Positions 18,612-28,257 of a DNA stretch of 64,000 bases are shown here, one piece after another. This stretch comes from Thalassobius sp002708925. Lineage in GTDB: Bacteria > Pseudomonadota > Alphaproteobacteria > Rhodobacterales > Rhodobacteraceae. Where the stretch lies: contig NZ_JBNAGJ010000007.1 of assembly GCF_049803795.1 (NCBI RefSeq), positions 1-64,000 of the forward strand, given 5' to 3'. The position numbers and the translations under genes were made by a program. The notes beneath the pieces were generated by a model. It saw nothing but the letters and a program-made list of their open reading frames with translations. It was not told the origin of the DNA and made no database searches. Positions within the stretch are counted from its first letter, which is position 1. Every line of letters starts with the position of its first letter.

Positions 18612-18629
18612 TAGTTTGGCGTTAAACTA
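18612..18629. promoter_or_regulatory. inverted repeat in maeB-cdd divergent promoter
   Basis: TAGTTT-GGCGTT-AAACTA is a perfect 6-6-6 inverted repeat 22 nt upstream of the maeB start and about 115 nt before cdd. Its position fits an operator for maeB. No regulator is assigned. Confidence 0.4.
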
Positions 18630-18742
18630 AATGATGACCAAAGGGAAGGCGCTGTTTTCCGGCCTGCGCGCGGACTTGCAAAACCTGGCCTGCGGGATCA
18701 CAGTTTTCCAAACCTTGTCTCTTGAAACCGGAGAATACACCG

Positions 18743-19135
18743 ATGTCCCTGCTGGATGCAGCCCGATCTGTTCGCGAAAACGCCTATGCGCCCTATTCGA
18801 ACTTCAAAGTGGGAGCAGCGATCCGGTCTGTATCGGGGCAGATCTATACCGGGTGTAACGTGGAAAACGTGGCCTATCCCGAAGGCACCTGCGCCGAGGC
18901 CGGGGCCATCGCCGCGATGGTGGCCGCAGGCGAGACCGAACTGGTTGAGGTCTGTGTGATCGCGGGCAGCCCTCAACCTGTCACGCCCTGCGGTGGCTGC
19001 CGTCAGAAACTGGCCGAGTTCGGGCGCGGCGATGTGCCCGTTCGTTTGGCCTCGGTCGATGGCCCCGAGACAACGATGACCATCGCCGAGCTGCTGCCGG
19101 GCGCGTTCGATCCGTCGCATATGGAGCGCAGCTAA
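18743..19135 (+). CDS. cdd: cytidine deaminase
   Basis: A 130-aa zinc enzyme deaminating cytidine and deoxycytidine to uridine nucleosides. Zinc ligands are C50, C83 and C86 (TPCGGC), with catalytic E52 in the C-A-E motif. This is the short tetrameric form. ATG 18743 follows CGGAG by nine nt; an upstream TTG is unlikely. It is the first gene of a five-gene salvage operon, five nt before deoA. Confidence 0.96.
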   Translation: MSLLDAARSVRENAYAPYSNFKVGAAIRSVSGQIYTGCNVENVAYPEGTCAEAGAIAAMVAAGETELVEVCVIAGSPQPVTPCGGCRQKLAEFGRGDVPVRLASVDGPETTMTIAELLPGAFDPSHMERS

Positions 19136-19140
19136 GCGGT

Positions 19141-20466
19141 ATGGATGCCCGCGCAATCATAGCCCGCGTTCGGGATCGGCAGCCTGTCGATCCGGCCGAT
19201 CTGGCGTGGTTTGCGGCGGGTCTGGCGGATGACACCGTGACGGATGCGCAGGCGGCCGCCTTTGCCATGGCGGTGCTGCTGAACGGGCTGGGCGAGCGCG
19301 GCCGCGTGGCGCTGACCCAGGCGATGCGCGATTCCGGGGATGTGTTGCACTGGGATCTGGATCGCCCGGTTTTGGATAAACATTCGACCGGCGGGGTGGG
19401 CGATTGCGTGTCCCTGATCCTGGCGCCCGCGCTGGTGGCCTGCGGGGCCTATGTGCCGATGATCTCGGGGCGGGGGCTGGGGCATACCGGAGGGACGCTG
19501 GACAAACTGGAATCGATTCCGGGGTTTCAGACCGGCCTGTCGCAGGATCGGTTCCGTCAGACTGTCACCCAGACGGGATGTGCCATCGTCAGCGCCAGCG
19601 GGGCGATTGCGCCCGCGGATAAGCGCCTATACGCGATAAGGGACGTGACCGCCACGGTCGAAAGCCTGGACCTGATCACCGCCTCGATCCTGTCCAAGAA
19701 ACTGGCCGCCGGGCTGCATGGGCTGGTGTTGGATGTCAAGGCTGGCTCGGGGGCGTTCATGAAAACTACCGCGCAGGCCACAGAGCTGGCGCGGGCCCTG
19801 GTGTCTACGGCCAATGCGGCGGGGTGTCCGACGGCGGCTTTGATCACGGATATGAGCCAGCCTTTGGCATCGAATTTGGGCAACGCGCTTGAGATCGCCA
19901 CCGTGATGGAGGTGCTGACCGGCAGCGCCACCGGGGCGGCTTCAGAGGCTCCGGACCGTTTGCTGGACATCTCGGCCGCGCTGGGCGGGGTGCTGCTGGA
20001 CAATGCGGGGCTGGCGGATACGGCCTCTGACGGGGCCAAAGCGATCCGGGCGGCTGTTGCCAGCGGGCAGGCCGCCGAGGTGTTTGGCCGGATGGTGGCC
20101 GCGCAGGGTGGCCCTGTTCAATTTGTCGAAAATTGGCAGCGTTTTCTGCCCGAAGCTCCGGTCATTCGGGAAATCCCCGCGCCCGAGACAGGATATGTCA
20201 GCGCTTGGGACGGTCAGGCGCTGGGCCTGGCGGTGGTCGATCTGGGGGGCGGGCGGCATGTGGAAACAGATGTAGTGGATCCCGCGGTGGGCCTGTCCGA
20301 TGTGGCCCCGATCGGCAGTTTCCTGCACCGAGGTCAGCCTTTGGCGCGGGTTCATGCGGCGCGTGAAGCGGCAGCGGATCAGGCCGTTCGGCAGGTGCTC
20401 TTGGCTGTGGAAATGAGCGGACAGATGCCGGTCGCCCCGCAGCTTATTTACGAAAGGATCGGCTGA
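19141..20466 (+). CDS. deoA: thymidine phosphorylase
   Basis: A 441-aa enzyme splitting thymidine or deoxyuridine with phosphate into base and deoxyribose 1-phosphate. The phosphate-binding DKHSTGGVGD segment is at residues 79-88. The GRGLGHTGGTLDKLE pyrimidine phosphorylase signature lies near 110-125. Its stop codon shares one base with the deoB start, indicating translational coupling. Its sugar product is the substrate of DeoB. Confidence 0.96.
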   Translation: MDARAIIARVRDRQPVDPADLAWFAAGLADDTVTDAQAAAFAMAVLLNGLGERGRVALTQAMRDSGDVLHWDLDRPVLDKHSTGGVGDCVSLILAPALVACGAYVPMISGRGLGHTGGTLDKLESIPGFQTGLSQDRFRQTVTQTGCAIVSASGAIAPADKRLYAIRDVTATVESLDLITASILSKKLAAGLHGLVLDVKAGSGAFMKTTAQATELARALVSTANAAGCPTAALITDMSQPLASNLGNALEIATVMEVLTGSATGAASEAPDRLLDISAALGGVLLDNAGLADTASDGAKAIRAAVASGQAAEVFGRMVAAQGGPVQFVENWQRFLPEAPVIREIPAPETGYVSAWDGQALGLAVVDLGGGRHVETDVVDPAVGLSDVAPIGSFLHRGQPLARVHAAREAAADQAVRQVLLAVEMSGQMPVAPQLIYERIG

Positions 20467-21677
20467 TGCCCCGCGCGTTTTTGCTGGTGATTGACAGTGT
20501 GGGCATTGGCGGAGCGCCGGATGCAGGGCGCTTTTTCAACGGGGATCGCCCGGATACGGGCGCGAATACGCTGGGCCATATTGCGCAGGCTTGTGCCGAA
20601 GGGCGGGCCGAGCAGGGGCGCTCGGGGCTATTGAAACTGCCCTGTCTGGATGGGCTGGGGCTGGGGCACGCGCTGCGGGTCGCGTCGGGGATGCAGGCCC
20701 CTGGGCTGGGCGCCGCGCCGACGGGGCTGTGGGGCGCCGCAACCGAGATCAGCCCCGGCAAGGATACGCCCTCGGGGCATTGGGAAATCGCGGGGGTTCC
20801 GGTGCCCTGGGACTGGCACTATTTCCCCGATCAGACGCCCGCGTTTCCGGCGGAATTGACGGCGCAAGTCTGTGCTTTGGCCGGCACGGAGGGGATATTG
20901 GGCAACCGGCACGCGTCGGGCACAGAGATTCTGTCTGAGTTGGGCGCGCAGCATCTGCAAACCGGCTGGCCGATCTGCTACACCTCGGCGGATAGCGTGT
21001 TTCAGATCGCCGCGCATGAGGTGCATTTCGGCCTGGATCGGTTGCTGACCCTGTGCCAAGAGCTTGCGCCAGTGCTGCACCGGATGCGGGTTGGCCGCGT
21101 GATTGCGCGGCCTTTCGTGGGCTCTGTTCAGCAGGGGTTTACCCGCACGCAAAACCGCCATGACTATGCCATTGCGCCCCCCAGCCCAACGCTGTGCGAT
21201 TGGGCCAGCGCGGCGGGTGTGCCCGTTCATGCTGTTGGAAAGATTGGAGATATCTTCTCGATGCGCGGTATTGCGGATGTCTGCAAGGGCCCCGATACGA
21301 AGCTGATGGAGCACCTGCACCGGCTGATTGAAACCGCCGAGGACACCAGCCTGACCTTTGCGAATTTTGTTGAATTCGACAGCCTTTATGGCCACCGCCG
21401 GGACGTGTCGGGCTATGCGCGGCATCTGGAATGGTTCGATGCGGCGCTGGCCGGGCTGCTGCCGCAGTTGCGCGTGGATGATCTGTTGATCGTCACGGCC
21501 GACCATGGCAATGATCCCACCTGGAGCGGCACCGATCACACCCGTGAACGCACTCCGGTTCTGGGCTATGGGGCAGGGGCGCGCGCCATTGGGAACGTCA
21601 TGTTCGCCGACATCGCCGCCAGTATTGCGGCGCATTTGAACATCCCCGCGCAGGGGCCGGGAAAGTCCTTTTTATGA
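20466..21677 (+). CDS. deoB: phosphopentomutase
   Basis: A 403-aa alkaline-phosphatase-superfamily enzyme moving phosphate between C1 and C5 of ribose or deoxyribose. It has the metal-binding N-terminal DSVGIGGAPD and the DTPSGHWE block that carries the phosphothreonine site. FVEFDSLYGHRRD and the C-terminal TADHGNDPT metal site are also present. It overlaps deoA by one nt and add by four nt. Confidence 0.96.
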   Translation: MPRAFLLVIDSVGIGGAPDAGRFFNGDRPDTGANTLGHIAQACAEGRAEQGRSGLLKLPCLDGLGLGHALRVASGMQAPGLGAAPTGLWGAATEISPGKDTPSGHWEIAGVPVPWDWHYFPDQTPAFPAELTAQVCALAGTEGILGNRHASGTEILSELGAQHLQTGWPICYTSADSVFQIAAHEVHFGLDRLLTLCQELAPVLHRMRVGRVIARPFVGSVQQGFTRTQNRHDYAIAPPSPTLCDWASAAGVPVHAVGKIGDIFSMRGIADVCKGPDTKLMEHLHRLIETAEDTSLTFANFVEFDSLYGHRRDVSGYARHLEWFDAALAGLLPQLRVDDLLIVTADHGNDPTWSGTDHTRERTPVLGYGAGARAIGNVMFADIAASIAAHLNIPAQGPGKSFL

Positions 21678-22657
21678 GCTGGAAAACGCTTCCGAAAATC
21701 GAACTGCATCTGCATCTAGAGGGCGCGGCGCCTCCGGTGTTCATTCGTCGCCTGGCGCAGGAAAAATCGGTCAGCCTAGAGCGCGTTTTCGACGAACAGG
21801 GGGCCTATGCCTATCGTGATTTCCCGCATTTTCTGCAAGTCTACGAGGCCGCGACACAGGTTCTGCAAACCCCGCGCGACTATCAGCGGCTGACACGCGC
21901 CGTGCTGGAGCAATGCGCTGAACATGGCGTGATCTATGCCGAGACCTTTGTGTCGCCCGATTTCTGCGGTGGGCGCGATCTGGCGGCATGGCGGGACTAC
22001 CTGGCCGCCATCCGTGAAGAGTCAGACCGTGCCGAGGCCGAGATGGGCATCACCTTGCGCGGTATCGTCACCTGCATCCGGCATTTCGGCCCCGAAAAGG
22101 CCAGGGAAACCGCGATGTGCGCTGCCGAAACAGCGGGGGACTGGATCACCGGGTTCGGAATGGGCGGCGATGAAACCATGGGGCGGCAGGGCGATTTCGC
22201 CTGGGCCTTCGATTGCGCCCGCGAGGCCGGGCTGCGGCTGACGACTCATGCCGGGGAATGGGGCGGGCCCGCCGCGATCCGCCAGGCGCTGGAACTGGGG
22301 GTTGAACGGATCGGCCACGGCGTGCGTGCGATCGAGGATCCCGCGCTGGTCGAAACTCTGGCCGATACGGGCGTTGTGCTTGAGCTTTGCCCAGGTTCGA
22401 ACATTGCGCTGGGGCTGTATCGGAATTTCGCCGCCCACCCCATTGCGCGCCTGCGCGATGCGGGGGTAAAGGTGACGGTATCCACCGATGACCCGCCGTT
22501 TTTCCACACGACGATGACGCGGGAATTCGAAGCGTTGGAACAGGCATTCGGCTGGGGGCCGGAGGATCTGAAACAACTGAACGACACGGCGATCAACGCG
22601 GCCTTCTGCGACGAAGGAACACGCGCGCGCATTCAGAAAAAACTGGAGACAGCATGA
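21674..22657 (+). CDS. add: adenosine deaminase
   Basis: A 327-aa zinc amidohydrolase converting adenosine to inosine. H12 and H14 (HLHLEG) bind zinc. THAGEWGG holds the third histidine and catalytic Glu, and STDDPPFF near the C terminus holds the zinc aspartate. Some members of this family act on adenine instead; the salvage operon setting supports the nucleoside. It starts in an ATGA overlap with deoB and ends in one with upp. Confidence 0.93.
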   Translation: MSWKTLPKIELHLHLEGAAPPVFIRRLAQEKSVSLERVFDEQGAYAYRDFPHFLQVYEAATQVLQTPRDYQRLTRAVLEQCAEHGVIYAETFVSPDFCGGRDLAAWRDYLAAIREESDRAEAEMGITLRGIVTCIRHFGPEKARETAMCAAETAGDWITGFGMGGDETMGRQGDFAWAFDCAREAGLRLTTHAGEWGGPAAIRQALELGVERIGHGVRAIEDPALVETLADTGVVLELCPGSNIALGLYRNFAAHPIARLRDAGVKVTVSTDDPPFFHTTMTREFEALEQAFGWGPEDLKQLNDTAINAAFCDEGTRARIQKKLETA

Positions 22658-23286
22658 CCGAGCACCTGACCATCGTGACGCATCCGCTGGTGCAGCACAA
22701 ACTGACCCTGATGCGCAAGCAGGACACCTCGACCGCCAGTTTCCGCCGCCTTTTGCGTGAAATCAGCCAGCTTCTGGCCTATGAGATCACCCGCGAAATG
22801 GAGATGACCAGCGAAACCATCGCCACCCCGATGGAGCAGATGGAGGCCCCCGTTCTGGAGGGCAAGAAACTGGCGCTGATCTCGATCCTGCGGGCGGGCA
22901 ACGGGCTGCTGGATGGCGTGCTGGAGCTGATCCCGGCGGCGCGCGTCGGGTTTGTCGGGCTCTACCGTGACGAAAAAACGCTGGAGCCGGTGGAATACTA
23001 TTTCAAGGTGCCGGAAAATCTGGAGGACCGTCTGGTCATTGCCGTGGATCCGATGCTGGCGACGGGCAATTCCTCGGTTGCGGCGATTGATCTGCTAAAG
23101 AAGGCCGGGGCGAAAAACATCCGCTTCATGTGCCTGCTGGCCGCCCCCGAGGGCGTTGCGCGTATGAAAGAGGCACACCCCGATGTGCCCATCGTCACAG
23201 CCTCTTTGGACCGCTGTTTGAACGAAAAAGGGTACATCATGCCGGGACTAGGTGATGCGGGTGACCGAATGTTCGGCACAAAATAA
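22654..23286 (+). CDS. upp: uracil phosphoribosyltransferase
   Basis: A 210-aa enzyme making UMP from uracil and PRPP. The PRPP-binding segment AVDPMLATGNSS lies near residues 129-140, and the uracil-binding YIMPGLGDAGDRMFGT is at the C terminus, both diagnostic. It ends the operon cdd-deoA-deoB-add-upp and recovers the base released by the phosphorylase. Confidence 0.97.
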   Translation: MTEHLTIVTHPLVQHKLTLMRKQDTSTASFRRLLREISQLLAYEITREMEMTSETIATPMEQMEAPVLEGKKLALISILRAGNGLLDGVLELIPAARVGFVGLYRDEKTLEPVEYYFKVPENLEDRLVIAVDPMLATGNSSVAAIDLLKKAGAKNIRFMCLLAAPEGVARMKEAHPDVPIVTASLDRCLNEKGYIMPGLGDAGDRMFGTK

Positions 23287-23352
23287 GCCAAACCCTTTAC
23301 TAATAACGCTGAATCGGGCAACCTGCCTCGCAAAGCCTGCTTGGGGGGCCAT

Positions 23353-24618
23353 ATGCCTGTTTCAAAAGTCGTTTCTTCTGCTGTTCTTGCTGTTTTTCTG
23401 GGGGGCGCTTCGGTGTCCGCGCAGGTGTTGGGCGCGGCTCTGCCGGCCGAGTTCCCGCCCAGCAGCTATAAGGGCAAACAATATGTCGATAGCAAAGGCT
23501 GCGTGTACATTCGCGCCGGTGTTGCCGGGAATGTCACCTGGGTGCCGCGTGTGACGCGCAGCCGTCAGCCGATCTGCGGGGCGCAGCCGACCTTTGCCAA
23601 GGCCAAGACGTCCGCGCCCGTCAAAGTGGCTGAGACGCCCAAGCCCAAACCCGCGCCGGTTCAGAAAAAAACTGTCAAAGTGGCCACGGCCAAGCCTGTT
23701 GTGAAACCGGCCAAGGCTCCGATGCGGACGGTGGCCTCGGTGACCACGGCGCCCAAACGGATCGTGCAGGCGAAACCTGTCGTGCCGGTGGCTGCGCCGA
23801 AACGGGTGGCGCCGGTCCGGATGGCGGCCCCTGCGGCTGCGGCCGGGTGCCCGCAGTTCGGCCCCAGCGGCCGGTTCATGCAGGGCCAGGGGCTGCGCTG
23901 CGGCCCGCAGGCGGAATCGCCGGTGTCTTATGGCGCGGCTCAGGGGCGTGTGGCAAGCGTGGCCACGGTGACGCCTGGCACCGTATCGCCCAACACACGG
24001 GTTGCCCCCAAACATGTCTACCAACAACAGGTCGAGACCACGACGGGCGTCAAAATCCCCAAAGGCTATCGCCCCGTGTGGAAGGATGACCGCCTGAACC
24101 CGAAACGCGCCCACGGCACCTTTGCCGGGAAAGCGCAGATGGATCTGGTCTGGACAAACACCGTGCCGCGCAAACTGGTGGATCGCAACACGGGCAAGGA
24201 CGTCAGCCGCGCTCATCCGAACTTGGTGTACCCCTACACCGATCTGGCGGTGCAGCAGCAGCAGGACGCCTATAAACATATGAAACGTCCGGTGGTTGCG
24301 ACCAAGGGACAGGTGAAAGCACAGACCAAGACCAAAGCGCGCGCTGTGGTCTCGACCCGGTCGGCCCCGGTCAATACCGCGCCCAAGGCCACGGGCCGCA
24401 AATATGTTCAGGTCGGCACCTTTGGGGTTCCGGCCAATGCGCAGCGCACCGCGGCCCAGTTGCAGCGCGCCGGATTGCCGGTGCGGATGGGCCGATACTC
24501 GAAGGGTGGAAAGCAGTATCAGATCGTGATGGCGGGGCCCTTTGCCTCGGGGGCGCAGCTGAATGCGGCGCTGAACACCGCGCGCCGGGCCGGTTTCCGG
24601 GATGCCTTTGTCCGTTAG
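23353..24618 (+). CDS. SPOR domain cell-envelope protein
   Basis: A 421-aa exported protein. The first 24 residues form a signal peptide ending near VSAQ. A basic Lys/Pro/Ala/Val-rich low-complexity region (about 75-165) follows, then a unique central part and a C-terminal SPOR domain (about 345-421) with the YVQVGTFGVPANAQ start. SPOR domains bind denuded septal peptidoglycan, so a role in division or cell-wall work is likely. ATG 23353 has six G upstream. It stops three nt before the next gene's stop on the other strand. Confidence 0.88.
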   Translation: MPVSKVVSSAVLAVFLGGASVSAQVLGAALPAEFPPSSYKGKQYVDSKGCVYIRAGVAGNVTWVPRVTRSRQPICGAQPTFAKAKTSAPVKVAETPKPKPAPVQKKTVKVATAKPVVKPAKAPMRTVASVTTAPKRIVQAKPVVPVAAPKRVAPVRMAAPAAAAGCPQFGPSGRFMQGQGLRCGPQAESPVSYGAAQGRVASVATVTPGTVSPNTRVAPKHVYQQQVETTTGVKIPKGYRPVWKDDRLNPKRAHGTFAGKAQMDLVWTNTVPRKLVDRNTGKDVSRAHPNLVYPYTDLAVQQQQDAYKHMKRPVVATKGQVKAQTKTKARAVVSTRSAPVNTAPKATGRKYVQVGTFGVPANAQRTAAQLQRAGLPVRMGRYSKGGKQYQIVMAGPFASGAQLNAALNTARRAGFRDAFVR

Positions 24619-24621
24619 GGC

Positions 24622-25650
24622 TTAGCCGTTGCAGATTTCCTGAAGCCGCACCCAATCGGCGTCGCTAAGCACAGGCGGCGCCGTTTTTCCGCGCATCGGG
24701 TCTGCCTCGATCAGGCCCAGGGTGGTTTCTCCTGAGACATCCAGCGCATAGGCGTAGGGCAGGGACGACAGCCGAGCCAGCGCGAACCCGTCCAGAACCT
24801 GCGCATCGGTCAAAGCGGGGCGCGGCTGGGCCAGAACGGTTTCCGCATAGGCCGCCAGTGACGGATCGGGCAGCGTGCCCGTGGTCAGCAGCCGCAGCGT
24901 ATCCATAAACCCCCCGGCTTCGAGCAACTGTTTCAGCGGGTCGATCTGTTGCCCGCGCAGCAGCTCGGCCACGATATAGCCGGCTGCGACGCCGGGGTCC
25001 TCGTGGTCTTCGATCAGGCGGCGGCTGATCAGCAGAATCTGCCCCGGCAGCAGCACCGAATTCGGCACCCCGCCGCGCATCACCACCACCCGGCTGGCGC
25101 GGGTTTCAGGCAGCGCGGTGCGTTCCGCCAGAGCGTTTAGCGCCTTGCCCGTTCCGGCAGAGACACAGGCCTGGCCCGTCACCCGTTGCGCATGGGTCAG
25201 CAGCCGTTCGCCCAGATCCAGGCGTTTTGCGGCAGGGACAACGCGGGCGGCGTGATTCAGCATGGCTCCGGGTAGCCAGAACACGGCCAAAGCCCCCAGC
25301 GCGGTCATCGCCCCCGCCAGGATCAGCAGGCGCAGCCGTCCCGGTTTGGACCGCCCACGCCCGACGGCCTGACGTAGCTTTTCGATGGCGCCGATCATCT
25401 CGGCCTCTTGTTCGGACAGTTCCAGCGTCTCGTCCGGGTCGCCATCGGGGCAATAGAGCGCGGGCAGCTCGCCAGGGTTCGTGCGTTCAATCGCGGCCAG
25501 GGACCAATGGGTCAGCGGCTGATCCCTGGTATCGGTGATGACCAGCGTTGCCTCGCCGATCGAGACGATCACCTCGCGGCGTTGCGCATCCGGGCTGGGG
25601 CGCCAAAGACCAGAGGCTTCGATCCGCTGGTATTTCTGTAGTGCTGTCAT
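24622..25650 (-). CDS. membrane protein resembling a zinc-less M48 peptidase
   Basis: A 342-aa protein with a cytoplasmic N-terminal part (1-104), one membrane helix (about 105-131) and an outer C-terminal domain. The stretch NSVLLPGQILLISR (197-210) followed by VAAGYIVAELLRG (221-233) resembles the NAFALPGG...HEXXH region of M48 metallopeptidases. At the zinc motif both histidines are replaced (A228, R232) and only E229 remains. If related, it is a pseudo-protease. Alternatively it is an unrelated Rhodobacterales protein. ATG 25650 is the best start. Confidence 0.65.
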   Translation of the reverse strand: MTALQKYQRIEASGLWRPSPDAQRREVIVSIGEATLVITDTRDQPLTHWSLAAIERTNPGELPALYCPDGDPDETLELSEQEAEMIGAIEKLRQAVGRGRSKPGRLRLLILAGAMTALGALAVFWLPGAMLNHAARVVPAAKRLDLGERLLTHAQRVTGQACVSAGTGKALNALAERTALPETRASRVVVMRGGVPNSVLLPGQILLISRRLIEDHEDPGVAAGYIVAELLRGQQIDPLKQLLEAGGFMDTLRLLTTGTLPDPSLAAYAETVLAQPRPALTDAQVLDGFALARLSSLPYAYALDVSGETTLGLIEADPMRGKTAPPVLSDADWVRLQEICNG

Positions 25651-25741
25651 TGCGGGCTGCCCTGCCTCTGTTGTGCGTCAGTGATAGCACGGGCGGGCAG
25701 GGGGCGTCCATCCGCCCCCTGAGGCAATCAGCCAGAGGCGA

Positions 25742-27367
25742 TCACAGGGATCTGGCCACGGTGCGCAGCTCGAATTTCTGGATCTTCCCGGTCGAGGTTT
25801 TCGGCAATTCCTGAAACACCACTTTCTTGGGTGTTTTGAACCCGGCCAGACGTTCGCGGGCAAAGGCGATCAGCGCGGCCTCGGTGGTGCTATGCCCGTC
25901 TTTCAGTTCGACAAAGGCGCAGGGCACCTCGCCCCATTTTTCATCGGGTTTGGCGACCACGGCGCACAGCAGCACATCAGGGTGGGACATCAACACGCCC
26001 TCGACCTCGACCGAGCTGATGTTTTCCCCGCCCGAGATGATGATGTCCTTGGCCCGGTCGGCGATCTGCACGTAGGTATCCGGGTGCTGGATAGCGATGT
26101 CTCCGGTGTGGAAATAGCCGCCCTTAAAGGCCTCGGCGGTTGCTTTGGGGTTTTTCAGATAGCCCTTCATCACGCCATTGCCGCGCATGATGATCTCGCC
26201 CTGGGTTTGGCTGTCCATGGGGATCTGCTGCATGTTTTCATCGACGACGGTGATATGTTCCATGATCGGCATCGCGACCCCCTGGCGGGCCTTGATCGCG
26301 GCGCGGTCGTCGCCTTGCAGCGGGTCCCATGCGTCCTTCCAGGTGCATTCGGTGGCGGGGCCGTAGACCTCGGTCAGGCCGTAGACCTGCGTGACGTTAA
26401 AGCCCATCGGTTCAATCTTGGCCAGGGTGGCCGGGGCAGGCGGAGCGCCGGCGGTAAAGACCTCGACCACGTGATCGAAATCGCGCCGGTCGCTTTCGGG
26501 GGCGTTCACCAGCGTGTTCAGAACGATGGGCGCGCCGCCGAAATGGGTGACTTTTTCATCCGCGATGGCGTCAAAGACGGCCTTGGCGGTGATGTCGCGG
26601 CAGCAGATGACGGTGCCGCCATAGGCCGGCATCAGCCAGGTGTGGCACCAGCCGTTGCAGTGAAACAGCGGCACGATGGTCAGGTAATGCGGGTGCATCG
26701 GCAGGCGCCAGCTGATCCCCTGACCCATCGCATTCAGATAGGCCCCGCGGTGATGATAAACCACGCCCTTGGGCCGCCCGGTGGTGCCCGAAGTATAGTT
26801 CAGCGCGATGCTTTCCCATTCGTCCTGCGGCAGGATCCACTGGAAATCCGGATCGCCCGAGGCCAGCAGCTCTTCGTATTCCATATAGTGCCCGTGGGCA
26901 TGGGCCCCGGCGAAATCATCGGCCACCTCGATCACGATGGGGGCGGGGCCGATCATGTCCTCGATCGCCTGGGCCACGACGGGCAGGAATTGCGGATCGA
27001 CCAGCACCACCTTGGCCTGCCCGTGATCCAGAATGTAGGAAATCGTATCGGATTCCAGCCGAGTATTGATCGTGTTCAGCACAGCGCCACAGGCGGGCAC
27101 GCCGAAATGCGCTTCGGCCTGGGCAGGGATGTTCGGCAGAACGGTGGCCACCACATCGCCCGGCTGCACACCCAGTTTCACCAGACCCGAGGCCAGTCGC
27201 GTCACCCGCTGATGATATTCCACATAGGTCTTGCGGTGCTGGCCATAGACCACGGCCAACAGATCGGGGAATACATCCTTCGCCCGGTTCAGCCAGGACA
27301 GAGGCGTCAGCGGCACGTAATTCGCCGCGTTCTTCTCAAGTCCGCTTTCATCTGCCATCCAACCCAT
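25742..27367 (-). CDS. acyl-CoA synthetase (AMP-forming)
   Basis: A 541-aa adenylate-forming ligase with TSGTTGRPKG near 190-200, the YGLTEVYGP motif near 330 and a C-terminal TSTGKIQK catalytic lysine. It activates a fatty or related acid with ATP and CoA. It resembles the medium-chain ligase group that includes DmdB of dimethylsulfoniopropionate breakdown, but sequence alone does not fix the substrate. ATG 27367 follows GGAGG by about eight nt; an ATG three codons later is possible. The beta-oxidation genes nearby are a functional fit. Confidence 0.9.
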   Translation of the reverse strand: MGWMADESGLEKNAANYVPLTPLSWLNRAKDVFPDLLAVVYGQHRKTYVEYHQRVTRLASGLVKLGVQPGDVVATVLPNIPAQAEAHFGVPACGAVLNTINTRLESDTISYILDHGQAKVVLVDPQFLPVVAQAIEDMIGPAPIVIEVADDFAGAHAHGHYMEYEELLASGDPDFQWILPQDEWESIALNYTSGTTGRPKGVVYHHRGAYLNAMGQGISWRLPMHPHYLTIVPLFHCNGWCHTWLMPAYGGTVICCRDITAKAVFDAIADEKVTHFGGAPIVLNTLVNAPESDRRDFDHVVEVFTAGAPPAPATLAKIEPMGFNVTQVYGLTEVYGPATECTWKDAWDPLQGDDRAAIKARQGVAMPIMEHITVVDENMQQIPMDSQTQGEIIMRGNGVMKGYLKNPKATAEAFKGGYFHTGDIAIQHPDTYVQIADRAKDIIISGGENISSVEVEGVLMSHPDVLLCAVVAKPDEKWGEVPCAFVELKDGHSTTEAALIAFARERLAGFKTPKKVVFQELPKTSTGKIQKFELRTVARSL

Positions 27368-27491
27368 CGGGTGGTCCTCCTACGCTGTGATGCCTTCGCG
27401 CGCGAGTATATGGACCCGCGCGCACCGGGCAATATCGTAGGAACCCGTAGATGGTCTTTTCTCAGAAGGGTCAATCCGTTAGCGTCGCCCC

Positions 27492-28136
27492 ATGATCCTG
27501 TCCACTGGCCGCAAATATATCTTCATCCATATCCCGAAAACGGGTGGCACCTCGATGGCGCTGGCGCTGGAAAGCCGGGCCAAGAAGGATGACATCCTGC
27601 TGGGCGACACGCCCAAGGCCAAACGCCGCCGCGGCCGCGTGCGCGATGTGCAGACGGCGGGGAGGCTGTGGAAACATTCCACCCTGGCCGATATTGACGG
27701 GCTGGTCTCGTCGCAGCAGATCGAGGGTTATTTCACCTTCACCCTGGTGCGGAATCCCTGGGATCGGGTGGTCAGCTATTATCACTGGCTGCAAACGCAA
27801 AGCTTCGATCACCCGGCCGTGCGGCTGGCGCAGGCCACCAGCTTTACGCAGTTCATCAACCATCCGCATACCCAGGCCTCACTCGGGTCGGCCCCGGCCA
27901 GCTATTACATGACGGATATTCGCGGTCAGGAACGCTGCACGGCCTATATCCGGCTGGAACATCTCCACCGCGATGCACAGCCGCTCTGGGAACACCTTGG
28001 GTTCCAGCTGGACCTGCAACATGCGAACCGCTCGAACCGGGTGGACTATCACCGCTATTACACCGCTCAGGATACCGATCTGATCGCGCGGGTCTGCGCC
28101 GCCGACATCGCCCGTTTCGGCTACAGCTACGAATAG
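27492..28136 (+). CDS. sulfotransferase family 2 protein
   Basis: A 214-aa protein with HIPKTGGTSM at residues 13-22, the 5'-phosphosulfate loop of PAPS-dependent sulfotransferases. RNPWDRVVSYY at 87-97 is the 3'-phosphate binding region. The acceptor is unknown; bacterial relatives modify surface glycans or lipids. A basic patch KAKRRRGR sits at 42-49. It is divergent from the acyl-CoA ligase and followed by a strong terminator. Confidence 0.88.
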   Translation: MILSTGRKYIFIHIPKTGGTSMALALESRAKKDDILLGDTPKAKRRRGRVRDVQTAGRLWKHSTLADIDGLVSSQQIEGYFTFTLVRNPWDRVVSYYHWLQTQSFDHPAVRLAQATSFTQFINHPHTQASLGSAPASYYMTDIRGQERCTAYIRLEHLHRDAQPLWEHLGFQLDLQHANRSNRVDYHRYYTAQDTDLIARVCAADIARFGYSYE

Positions 28137-28214
28137 CCCCACGCGCGCAACGCAATGCCAGCGGCCCGAAGGGCTGATCCAGCCTGCGCGTCAGCGCAGT
28201 CCGCGTAATAACAA

Positions 28215-28246
28215 ACGCGCGCCCGTCTCCGGGCGCGCGCTTTTTT
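28215..28246. terminator. terminator between sulfotransferase and FadB-like genes
   Basis: A GC-rich GCGCGCCCG/CGGGCGCGC stem followed on the plus strand by six T. It ends the sulfotransferase transcript and, placed 12-40 nt after the convergent FadB-like stop, may act both ways. Confidence 0.85.
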
Positions 28247-28257
28247 GTCTATCCGGC

